DNA from: Parcubacteria group bacterium
Lineage (GTDB): Bacteria > Patescibacteriota > Minisyncoccia > Phycocordibacterales > UBA2163
Assembly (NCBI GenBank): GCA_016784285.1
Contig: JADHUX010000033.1
Span: 1 to 5,524, forward strand
Reading direction: 5' to 3'
Length of the DNA: 5,524 bases
Shown here: positions 1 through 5,044 of the stretch, piece after piece
Position numbering within the stretch: the first letter of the stretch is position 1
Layout: each line of letters begins with the position of its first letter
Translations under genes and position numbers: made by a program
The notes under the pieces: generated by a model
Database searches by the model: none
What the model was told of the DNA's origin: nothing
Seen by the model: the letters and a program-made list of their open reading frames with translations, nothing else

Positions 1-21
1 CGCCTTACGGCGCCGGTTTTT
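1..21. terminator. Half of a bidirectional hairpin terminator at the window edge
   Basis: CGCC (1-4), loop TTAC and GGCG (9-12) form a stem that continues on the 3' side as CCGG (13-16) before five Ts (17-21). The matching 5' CCGG would lie outside the window. Read on the minus strand, the same element follows the RNase P RNA 3' end: an A-run, then a GC-rich stem with a GTAA tetraloop. It therefore probably terminates rnpB and also a plus-strand unit to the left. The missing half is inferred. Confidence 0.45.
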
Positions 22-30
22 CATGTATTT

Positions 31-300
31 AATTCTTATATCTATAAGCGGGATTTTGTGTTATGCGATAATTTATCTTGCACAATTGTTACCAATTGTA
101 TCTTTGCGGCACTTCCACTCTAGGTGGACTCGGCCTTGCACACTCGTAAGTATTTTGCCGTTTCAACCTAACTTAATAGGCTCGTCTCTGTTCGCAACTC
201 TAAGATTGCTCTCGACGGGCGTTACCCGCTACGATTGTCCATTAAAGGACTGTGTGTCCCGACTTTCCTCCCCTTAGGGCTATCACTCGATATAAGAACT
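31..300 (-). ncRNA. rnpB: RNase P RNA (bacterial, compact)
   Basis: Catalytic RNA of ribonuclease P, which removes 5' leaders from pre-tRNAs; it works with the RnpA protein, whose gene is not in this window. On the minus strand the conserved blocks appear in order: GAGGAAAGTC (block I, about 256-270), GTAACGCC, GAACAGAGAC (184-193), GAAACGG, AGATAAATTA (69-78), and the 3' block ending CCCGCTTA (46-53). Ends are set by helix P1: TTCTTATATC (289-298) pairs perfectly with GATATAAGAA (33-42), and two further pairs reach 31 and 300. The P4 helix is kept by compensation: the usual CCGGG/CCCGG is here CGGGA (block I) with TCCCG (49-53). At about 270 nt it is far shorter than the 377 nt of E. coli. 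A hairpin with a GUAA tetraloop (82-99) and one with loop CTAGA (114-128) are clear. I see no GGU triplet in the region corresponding to loop L15. A plus-strand open frame crossing the gene is a shadow. Confidence 0.93.
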
Positions 301-306
301 TCCCCT

Positions 307-334
307 ATTATAGCATATTTTAACCACTTGACAA
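307..334 (-). promoter_or_regulatory. rnpB promoter
   Basis: On the minus strand the -35 box is TTGTCA (329-334) and the -10 box is a perfect TATAAT (307-312), with a 16-nt spacer. TGC directly before the -10 box makes it an extended -10. The predicted start, about seven bases downstream, falls at 300-301, exactly where helix P1 of the RNase P RNA begins. This is the strongest sigma70-type promoter in the window, as expected for an abundant stable RNA. Confidence 0.8.
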
Positions 335-356
335 GTCTGAAGGGATATGATAGACT
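328..356 (+). promoter_or_regulatory. Candidate divergent promoter facing away from rnpB
   Basis: A consensus TTGACA (328-333) and TAGACT (351-356, four of six matches to TATAAT) are separated by 17 nt on the plus strand. The -35 box overlaps that of rnpB because CTTGACAAG (327-335) is nearly its own reverse complement. A start near 363 would give an RNA of about 415 nt ending at the terminator at 745-780. The -10 box is mediocre, so this promoter is an inference supported by the downstream terminator. Confidence 0.4.
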
Positions 357-426
357 ACTTGTAGCGTATTAGATGTACCTTAGCATATTTAAGTTAACTT
401 TTAACTAGTTGAGAGGGGGTGAAAAT

Positions 427-477
427 ATGAAAATACGAACACAACTAAAATCAATGTCTCACTTAGAAAACTCTTAA
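427..477 (+). CDS. Possible 16-residue leader peptide
   Basis: An ATG frame encodes MKIRTQLKSMSHLENS and stops at TAA. A purine-rich site, AGAGGGGGTG (about 412-421), lies a few bases upstream at a normal ribosome-binding distance. I recognise no homolog and the peptide is too short for codon-use tests. It contains no run of one amino acid of the kind that marks an attenuation leader. The only support is the ribosome-binding site and its position early in the candidate transcript. It could equally be chance. Confidence 0.2.
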   Translation: MKIRTQLKSMSHLENS

Positions 478-558
478 ACTCCGGCCGCGCCAGGTGCGTT
501 TATTAAAATTATTTATTTTTTTAATTCCATATACTGCAATATAAAGGAGGTAAAACGA

Positions 559-597
559 GTGCGACGACTCAAAAGAGCCCCGTCCACTTGGGGCTAG
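559..597 (+). CDS. Possible 12-residue peptide behind a perfect Shine-Dalgarno
   Basis: AAAGGAGGT (543-551) matches the 16S anti-Shine-Dalgarno perfectly and sits 7 nt before GTG at 559. The frame reads VRRLKRAPSTWG and ends with TAG at 595-597. Its last third lies inside the AGCCCC/GGGGCT hairpin (576-595), so the stop codon is at the foot of the stem. This is the best ribosome-binding site in the window, yet it leads to no real gene. It may be a regulatory micro-ORF, a decoy site in a structured RNA, or the remains of a lost gene. No homology is recognised. Confidence 0.2.
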   Translation: MRRLKRAPSTWG

Positions 598-684
598 TTG
601 ATAATTTTTTGGTTATTTTTTAAAAAAGATAACCCGTATAAAAAATACAAAAAACATTTTCTAGGAAGTTAATTTAAATAGTAA

Positions 685-723
685 GTGGGGAGGGTAGACC
701 CACCAAATGTAGTTCAATCTACC
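685..723 (+). other. H-type RNA pseudoknot
   Basis: Stem 1 pairs GTGGG (685-689) with CCCAC (699-703). Stem 2 pairs GGTAGA (693-698), inside the stem 1 loop, with TCTACC (718-723). Both stems are perfect (5 and 6 bp). The first loop is 3 nt, the inter-stem junction is zero and the last loop is 14 nt, so the stems can stack coaxially. It ends 21 nt before the terminator hairpin. No gene follows on this strand, which argues against an ordinary riboswitch and for the 3' domain of a structured RNA. Confidence 0.5.
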
Positions 724-744
724 ACCAAGCAGAAGTATAAATAA

Positions 745-780
745 CCCCATGCGTCTTAAGATGCATGGGGTTTTCTTTTT
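745..780 (+). terminator. Strong intrinsic terminator at the convergence with the reductase gene
   Basis: CCCCATGCGTC (745-755) pairs with GATGCATGGGG (760-770) in an 11-bp stem with one G-T pair and loop TTAA, followed by TTTTCTTTTT (771-780). On the plus strand this is a textbook Rho-independent terminator, ending the candidate RNA from about 363. Read from the other side, the stem is followed by TTATTTAT, a weaker U-rich tract that could also stop reductase transcripts arriving on the minus strand. Confidence 0.85.
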
Positions 781-795
781 ATTTAAATTTTATTT

Positions 796-879
796 GCATT
801 GCTCCCCAAGGACTGACCTCTTCCCGCTTTTCCACTTCGTTCCAAAGCTCCTCGAGGTACAGACCTTATTCCGCAATGC
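796..879. repeat. Pair of palindromic intergenic repeat units, site 1
   Basis: Two related units lie just downstream of the reductase stop codon. Unit A (801-827) contains CAAGGACTGACCTC and ends TTCCCGC. Unit B (847-874) starts GCTCCTCGAGG and contains AGGTACAGACCT, a small hairpin, ending TTCCGC. The pair is bracketed by a 7-bp inverted repeat, GCATTGC (796-802) and GCAATGC (873-879). Closely similar units occur at 4982-5042 in another intergenic gap. They have the look of a dispersed intergenic palindrome family; they carry no gene. Confidence 0.6.
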
Positions 880-893
880 GACCTTTCCTCGCG

Positions 894-3272
894 CTATATC
901 TCGCAAGTTCCTGAGACACAAGCTAGTTCTTTTGCACCTTTTGTAGTGTCCCCTTTTTCATATGTAATAAGTTTTGAGAAATCTACGTCTTTTACTCTAT
1001 CTGCAAGCTTTTCGTATTGTTCTTTGTTTATCTCTTCATATGGTGCAAGTTTGTAGACACCCCCTGCTCTAGGCAAGAATGAAAGCCCTCCTACATAGTC
1101 CCAGTTTTCGTATAAGAAGTTAGCAACACTTATCCATTCGTCTTCTCCTACATACACAGTTACTGAAGGATTGTGTTCTGTAAAGTTTACTTTTAGCTTT
1201 TTCCATTCTTCTAGCATCTCTTTTGCGTCAATGTCGTCTTTAAAGACAGCACCCTTTGGAGCAGCTACTGGGAATTCAAGTACAAATGTAGTAGCGTTCT
1301 CTTCTGTCTGTCCTACTTCTGGGTGATATGGTACTCCTTGGTCTTTAAGCATGTGAAATACTGGGTCAGTAGCAGATACTCGTACTCTTCTTATATAATA
1401 CTTTGAATATCGTGGATGCATACCAGATGCAGTGTCTAGAAGCTGTGAAGAGTTACCATGAGGCTTCACGCAAGTAATACATGTGGATTCTTTTACTTTA
1501 AATCTTTTTGCATATTTTTTATTTGCTTTGACTCCTACATTTCTTAAGTCCTTAAGTACATCTTCTTCTCTGGACATCTTATTATCATAATACCCTGTCA
1601 AAGACACACCTAGTAGTCGCTCAGATTCACAATTCTTCTTCCATTCTTTAGACAAATAACCAAAGTTTGTAAGTGAAGATTGGTATGTACCAAGGAGTGT
1701 CGCTATTTCCATCTTCTTTTCTAGCTTTTCTTTTGTGTCATTTGCGCGGATCACAATACTTGTAAGGTTGCAGAACTGTCGTGACTGCAGGTAGATCTCT
1801 CCACATGGGTTTACACGGATCATAGCCTTACTTAAGTCCTCTCCGTATATTTTCTTCAAATGTTCTGTTCGTCTTTTTGGAAGCTGTGCTTCAAGCCCTG
1901 CTGCATTGAAGATCCCTCGCTCACCTGTTTTACTCTTTACAAGAGCTGTCCATTCGTCTAAAAAGTGCTCTGCTGTAGGTTTTTCTGTATATACTGCAGA
2001 GTTATTTGCCATCATTCTTTGTGGCTCATTCATATAGAACTGCCCTTTTTTAGAGTCTCGTACTTCTGGATCATCAAGATCAGAAAGTGAGATGAGGGCA
2101 CTTCGCCTTACACCACCTGCCACTACGATCTCCCCGATCTTACATACAATATCGTGTACATCGATATTTCTAAGTCTTTTACCTTGTCGTGCCAAGATTT
2201 TTTCTTTTGCAAAAGCCATAAGACTCATTAGAGGCTCTGGACCAGAAGAACGGCCTCCCATAGTCTTTAATTTGGCTCCTGCAGGGCGTAACTGTGAGTA
2301 ATCAAGCTCTATATCCTTACCTGAGAACCAAGTCTCAAGAGCTAATATAAATGCGTCCGCCCAACCTTCTTTACTGTCGTCTACTACGTGTGTTTTTACA
2401 GTTGCTCCTCTTTGTCTTTGTATTTGTGGGAGTTGCTGTACGTTTTCTGACTCTGCTGAAAACCCTAACCCTGTACCACACATTGAGATGTACATTATCT
2501 CTCCGAAGTCTCTAAGTCTTGTAGGTGCTACAAATGAACAATTGTATGCACATACATTTGACTCACGTGCTGCAGGTCCTGCAGACCAAAGAAGTCTCAT
2601 TGAAGGACATACGTCTTGTTTAAGGATGGCTTCTCGCACTTCTGTGTATTCACTTGCATTGAGCTTGTCTCCCATGTTTTCTTTCATAAAATCCATATAT
2701 CTGTCTACTGTCTCAACCCATGTTTCTCTTCTACCTTTTTCATCAGACCATCTTGAGTACGCCGTATAGTACACAAACTCTGACAATGTATTGTTCCTTA
2801 GATATTTTCTACTTTCTGCTGTAAGTTTTTTAACTTCGTCAGGTACAGACACTCCTTGTTCTCGTACTTTTGCTCGTCTTTCTCTATAAATAATGTAAGA
2901 CTTTGATGTTGCTACATAGTCGCTCAAAATAAGCTCTTTCTCTACCGTATCTTGAAGTCCTTCTACTGTAGGCATGAAGTTTTTATACTTTTTTGCAATA
3001 TGTACTATATCTCCAGCCACTCTATGAGCTATAATCTCAGCCTCTTTTTCACTACCTTCTTCTCCTGCAAGCATGGCTTTATGTATAGCACTTACTATTC
3101 TCTCAAAATCAAAGACTACTATCTCACCATCTCTTTTTTGGATTTTTGGTACAAATTGACGATAACTCCTAGAGCTTTTAGAAGCTTTTTTGGTGGTTTT
3201 TTTAGATGAATTAGTATTCATAATTTCATCGATTTTTTTCTTCTTTAGAGATGTTTTTGAGGTTGCTGACAT
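894..3272 (-). CDS. nrdJ: Ribonucleoside-triphosphate reductase, adenosylcobalamin-dependent (class II), with ATP-cone
   Basis: Converts ribonucleoside triphosphates to deoxy forms using a cob(II)alamin-generated thiyl radical, so it works with or without oxygen. The 792-residue protein has a lysine-rich tail (1-38), an ATP-cone-like regulatory domain (about 40-137), then the reductase barrel. NPCGE at 488-492 holds the radical cysteine C490 with N488 and E492. C501 lies 11 residues later, as C419 does after C408 in the Lactobacillus leichmannii enzyme, and its redox partner is probably C245 in NCSF. The C-terminal CVSGTC (C785, C790) is the expected thiol shuttle pair, so catalysis looks intact. 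The Lactobacillus enzyme is 739 residues and lacks an ATP-cone; the extra length here is mainly N-terminal. The first Met is chosen because a probable promoter lies about 30 nt upstream; Met18 is an alternative, and neither has a clear ribosome-binding site. No cobalamin synthesis or uptake gene is visible nearby. Confidence 0.95.
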   Translation of the reverse strand: MSATSKTSLKKKKIDEIMNTNSSKKTTKKASKSSRSYRQFVPKIQKRDGEIVVFDFERIVSAIHKAMLAGEEGSEKEAEIIAHRVAGDIVHIAKKYKNFMPTVEGLQDTVEKELILSDYVATSKSYIIYRERRAKVREQGVSVPDEVKKLTAESRKYLRNNTLSEFVYYTAYSRWSDEKGRRETWVETVDRYMDFMKENMGDKLNASEYTEVREAILKQDVCPSMRLLWSAGPAARESNVCAYNCSFVAPTRLRDFGEIMYISMCGTGLGFSAESENVQQLPQIQRQRGATVKTHVVDDSKEGWADAFILALETWFSGKDIELDYSQLRPAGAKLKTMGGRSSGPEPLMSLMAFAKEKILARQGKRLRNIDVHDIVCKIGEIVVAGGVRRSALISLSDLDDPEVRDSKKGQFYMNEPQRMMANNSAVYTEKPTAEHFLDEWTALVKSKTGERGIFNAAGLEAQLPKRRTEHLKKIYGEDLSKAMIRVNPCGEIYLQSRQFCNLTSIVIRANDTKEKLEKKMEIATLLGTYQSSLTNFGYLSKEWKKNCESERLLGVSLTGYYDNKMSREEDVLKDLRNVGVKANKKYAKRFKVKESTCITCVKPHGNSSQLLDTASGMHPRYSKYYIRRVRVSATDPVFHMLKDQGVPYHPEVGQTEENATTFVLEFPVAAPKGAVFKDDIDAKEMLEEWKKLKVNFTEHNPSVTVYVGEDEWISVANFLYENWDYVGGLSFLPRAGGVYKLAPYEEINKEQYEKLADRVKDVDFSKLITYEKGDTTKGAKELACVSGTCEI

Positions 3273-3300
3273 TGCTTTTTGAGATTAATTTATAAAAGTT

Positions 3301-3329
3301 ATCATAGTATTGTACCTAAAATTTTTAAA
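3301..3329 (-). promoter_or_regulatory. Probable reductase promoter
   Basis: Minus-strand TATGAT (3301-3306) is a good -10 box (five of six). At a 17-nt spacing the -35 region reads TTTAAA (3324-3329), four of six, in an AT-rich setting. The predicted start near 3294 leaves a leader of about 20 nt before the ATG at 3272. I see no NrdR-box pair resembling the usual ACACWATATATWGTGT pattern. Confidence 0.4.
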
Positions 3330-3354
3330 AAAATCTGTGGATAACGCAGATTTT
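3327..3354 (-). terminator. Intrinsic terminator after the DUF192 gene, with a DnaA box in the loop
   Basis: On the minus strand AAAATCTG (3347-3354) pairs with CAGATTTT (3330-3337) around a 9-nt loop, and the Ts run on to 3327 (seven in total), about 73 nt after the DUF192 stop codon. This is well placed to end that transcript before the reductase promoter. The sequence TTATCCACA, a perfect DnaA-box consensus, spans 3336-3344, that is, the loop plus the first bases of the 3' stem arm. Confidence 0.6.
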
Positions 3355-3427
3355 AAATATCAAAAAATAAAAAAAAGTTGATGTAAATATGTACCTGAAA
3401 ATCACCATACATGACTAGGTGTAATCA

Positions 3428-3925
3428 CTACAAAATTTGTAAAATCACTTCGTCACCTATATTAATATCATTCATTTCTATAAAACCTGAGTTTACCTCT
3501 ACTACATATTTTGAATAATCGCTAGGACGAAAAACTTCTGGGAATGATTCTATTTGTGCATCTTTTTTGATGTCTATGATCTCATGGTTTTCATCTATCC
3601 ATAGAATATCAATTGGGAAATTCATGTCTTTCATCCATATACCGTGCCTATCTAGTCTGTCAAAGACAAATAGCATACCGCGGTCTTCAGACAACTTTTT
3701 TCGCCCGGAAAGGCCCACTCTTCTCTTTTCTATAGTATTGGCTACTTCAACCCATATTGGTATGTCGTCTATATATATACCTCTTATAGTTACTTCTTTA
3801 CTCTTAAATATACTTCTGTCTAACTTCCCACCGTCCAAGATAGACATAAGAAATAAACTAAATGCAATACCTATAAATACCAAAATAAATATACTTTTTA
3901 CTTTTATATTAGATTTTATTATCAT
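3428..3925 (-). CDS. DUF192 family protein, membrane-anchored
   Basis: A 165-residue protein with one hydrophobic segment (about 10-30) preceded by lysines, so probably an N-terminal signal anchor with the rest outside the membrane. There is no lipobox cysteine. Residues 58-163 match DUF192 (PF02643): VEVANT at the start of the domain, a GL-GR turn (71-75), GMLFVFD (83-89), HGIWMKDMNFPIDILWID (94-111) and VVEVNSGF (141-148), then a GDEV end. The biochemical role of the family is not established, and I assign none. It follows tRNA-Ser by 35 nt and is followed by its own terminator, so it may be expressed alone. The ATG has no Shine-Dalgarno; a -10 box only 14 nt upstream suggests a very short leader. 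Family call is firm, function is open. Confidence 0.9.
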   Translation of the reverse strand: MIIKSNIKVKSIFILVFIGIAFSLFLMSILDGGKLDRSIFKSKEVTIRGIYIDDIPIWVEVANTIEKRRVGLSGRKKLSEDRGMLFVFDRLDRHGIWMKDMNFPIDILWIDENHEIIDIKKDAQIESFPEVFRPSDYSKYVVEVNSGFIEMNDINIGDEVILQIL

Positions 3926-3939
3926 TTTTCTATATAGAT

Positions 3940-3945
3940 ATTATA
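3940..3945 (-). promoter_or_regulatory. Candidate -10 box for the DUF192 gene
   Basis: A perfect TATAAT lies on the minus strand 14 nt before the ATG, implying a leader of only about 7 nt, which fits the lack of a ribosome-binding site. The -35 position at 17-nt spacing (3963-3968) reads CCTTTC, a poor match, and falls inside the tRNA acceptor stem. Chance occurrence in AT-rich DNA is possible; co-transcription with the tRNA is the alternative. Confidence 0.4.
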
Positions 3946-3960
3946 CTATAAAAATCTTTG

Positions 3961-4045
3961 CGGAAAGGACAGGATTTGAACCTGCGGTTGGTTGCCCAAC
4001 ACACGCTTTCCAAGCGTGCACATTAAACCACTCTGTCACCTTTCC
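3961..4045 (-). tRNA. tRNA-Ser (anticodon GGA)
   Basis: Read on the minus strand, GGAAAGG (4039-4045) pairs with CCTTTCC (3962-3968) as the acceptor stem, with G as discriminator (3961). The anticodon stem CACGC/GCGTG encloses TTGGAAA, giving anticodon GGA (4009-4011), which reads UCC and UCU. The long variable arm built on GTTGG/CCAAC is the class II mark of serine tRNAs, and the T arm has loop TTCAAAT with a 5-bp stem. The 3' CCA is not encoded: the bases after the discriminator are CAA, so a CCA-adding enzyme must finish it. It lies 32 nt after the htpX stop with no terminator facing it, so it may be processed out of an htpX transcript. Confidence 0.97.
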
Positions 4046-4077
4046 AATTCACTTGGGTGCCTTGCCACCAAGTTGTT

Positions 4078-4971
4078 TTATTTATTGCGAAGGGCTTTTA
4101 TTCTCTCTTCCATCGGTGGGTGCGTCATAAACATCTTTCTTATACCACTGTGCGACTTTCCACCAAATGGATTAGAAATAAAAAGGTGTGCTGTAGCATT
4201 GTTTGCCTTTTTCATCGGCTTATTATACGTACCGATCTTCTCAAGCGCTGAGGCCAAACCTTCTGGGTAGCGAGTAAGAAGCGCTCCTGAAGCATCAGCT
4301 AAAAACTCTCTTTTACGAGAGATTGCAAGCTGAATAAGCACTGCGATGATAGGCGCCAAAATCGCCAAAGCAATACCAGCGATAGTCATGAACATCCTAG
4401 CTCTGTCGTCCCCACCTCTACCACCACCATGCCCGAAGAGTGACATTCTCAAGAAGAAATCAGAAAGCAAAGTTACAAACCCCACCAATACTACTATAAT
4501 AGTAGATATTAAAATATCCCTATTACCAATGTGCGAAAGCTCATGAGCTATAACACCTTCTAGCTCATTCTTGTCTAGCATATTCATAAGCCCTGTAGTC
4601 ACTGCAACTACCGCATGTTCTTTGTCTCGCCCTGTGGCAAATGCATTGGGTGCTGGTTCGTCTATCATGAAGAGTTTTGGTATAGGAAGTCCTGCTGTAA
4701 TGGAGAGATTCTCAACAACATTCCACAATTCCCTGTTCTGCTCTCTGGTTACAGGTTTAGCACCTGACATCTTAAGGACTATCTTGTCAGAATACCAAAA
4801 GCTAAAGAAGTTCATGATGATAGCAAAAAACACTGCAAAATATAAAATCACTGGGCTCTGATATATAAAACTAAAAGCCCAGCCAATGCCTATAACCACT
4901 ATCAAAAACACGGTCATCAGTAACCATGTTTTTCTTGAATTTTTATCTTGCTGTGTATACAATGTTGCCAT
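4078..4971 (-). CDS. htpX: Protease HtpX homolog, membrane zinc metallopeptidase
   Basis: Integral membrane peptidase of family M48 that degrades misfolded membrane proteins under envelope stress. The 297-residue length is normal for the family. Hydrophobic segments lie at about 16-36, 41-61, 155-178 and 195-217. The zinc site HELSH is at 143-147 (ligands H143 and H147, catalytic E144), and the third ligand is E222 in REFLADASGA. The active-site domain therefore faces the cytoplasm between segments 2 and 3, as in HtpX. A Gly-rich stretch (180-187, HGGGRGG) follows segment 3. The C-terminal HPPMEERIKAL is typical of the family. The gene follows lemA by 73 nt; lemA-htpX pairing is a recurring arrangement. 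The start is set by GAGGAG (4983-4988), 11 nt before the ATG. Confidence 0.95.
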   Translation of the reverse strand: MATLYTQQDKNSRKTWLLMTVFLIVVIGIGWAFSFIYQSPVILYFAVFFAIIMNFFSFWYSDKIVLKMSGAKPVTREQNRELWNVVENLSITAGLPIPKLFMIDEPAPNAFATGRDKEHAVVAVTTGLMNMLDKNELEGVIAHELSHIGNRDILISTIIVVLVGFVTLLSDFFLRMSLFGHGGGRGGDDRARMFMTIAGIALAILAPIIAVLIQLAISRKREFLADASGALLTRYPEGLASALEKIGTYNKPMKKANNATAHLFISNPFGGKSHSGIRKMFMTHPPMEERIKALRNK

Positions 4972-4981
4972 AATATTAATC

Positions 4982-5042
4982 GCTCCTCGAGGTCAGACCT
5001 TTCCCGTCGCAAACTCCTACTCAAGAACTGACCTCCATCCGC
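4982..5042. repeat. Pair of palindromic intergenic repeat units, site 2 (lemA-htpX gap)
   Basis: Unit C (4982-5006) starts GCTCCTCGAGG, like unit B of site 1, and contains the perfect palindrome AGGTCAGACCT before TTTCCCG. Unit D (5014-5042) contains CAAGAACTGACCTC, one mismatch in 14 from unit A, and ends TCCGC. GAGGTCAG (4989-4996) in unit C is the exact reverse complement of CTGACCTC (5028-5035) in unit D, so the two can form an 8-bp stem as an alternative to the local hairpin. The pair fills nearly all of the gap between lemA and htpX. Confidence 0.6.
4983..4988 (-). promoter_or_regulatory. htpX ribosome-binding site, embedded in the repeat
   Basis: GAGGAG on the minus strand lies 11 nt before the htpX ATG, slightly farther than usual. 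Its first bases belong to the palindrome CCTCGAGG (4985-4992) of repeat unit C, and the 8-bp stem between units C and D ends immediately next to it. The repeat thus supplies the htpX ribosome-binding site and could modulate its access. The regulatory effect is inferred. Confidence 0.5.
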
Positions 5043-5044
5043 GT

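Larger units (their letters stand above)
363..780 (+). ncRNA. Unidentified plus-strand RNA gene or short-peptide transcript
   Basis: This 418-nt stretch has no long reading frame on either strand but looks transcribed: a candidate promoter lies just upstream and a strong intrinsic terminator closes it. Visible structure includes hairpin AGTTAA/TTAACT near 391-405, GC-rich stem AGCCCC/GGGGCT (576-581 with 590-595), stem GGTTAT/ATAACC (611-616 with 629-634) extended by one wobble and two A-T pairs, a small stem GTAT/ATAC near 636-648, and an H-type pseudoknot (685-723). Two tiny frames with good ribosome-binding sites lie at 427-477 and 559-597. The length and pseudoknot recall tmRNA, but I find no tag ending in ALAA or similar, no tRNA-like 5' half and no acceptor stem. 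It does not resemble 6S or SRP RNA. Transcription and function are both inferred. Confidence 0.35.

Noticed and set aside
23..277. 84-codon plus-strand frame at the left edge
   Set aside because: It lies antisense across the RNase P RNA gene and has no recognisable domain or ribosome-binding site.
483..502. GC-rich patch CCGGCCGCGCCAGGTGCG as a protein-binding site or terminator stem
   Set aside because: Only 3-bp self-pairings are possible and the following T-rich stretch is interrupted; it is unusual in composition but gives no interpretable structure.
576..610. AGCCCC/GGGGCT hairpin as an intrinsic terminator
   Set aside because: The six-T run begins about 10 nt after the stem on the plus strand, and only four Ts follow on the minus strand, so either reading is weak.
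709..727. T-loop-like GTTCAATC followed by ACCACCA, suggesting a tRNA or tmRNA 3' end
   Set aside because: A 5-bp T stem cannot form around the loop, no acceptor partner exists upstream, and the same bases pair better in the pseudoknot.
363..780. tmRNA (ssrA) as identity of the plus-strand RNA
   Set aside because: Length and a pseudoknot fit, but no frame ends in an ALAA-like tag, there is no GATTCGAC-type tRNA-like 5' half, and no acceptor stem pairs the ends.
3219..3221. Met18 as the reductase start
   Set aside because: It has no better ribosome-binding site than Met1, and the predicted promoter fits Met1. It cannot be excluded because the ATP-cone begins only near residue 40.
4051..4073. 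Hairpin ACTTGG/CCAAGT between htpX and the tRNA as an htpX terminator
   Set aside because: The T-rich tract lies on the plus-strand side only; on the minus strand, where htpX runs, the stem is followed by GAATTGG, so it is not a terminator for htpX.
3567..4130. 187-codon plus-strand frame
   Set aside because: It is antisense to the DUF192 gene, crosses the whole tRNA-Ser gene and the end of htpX, and shows no family features.
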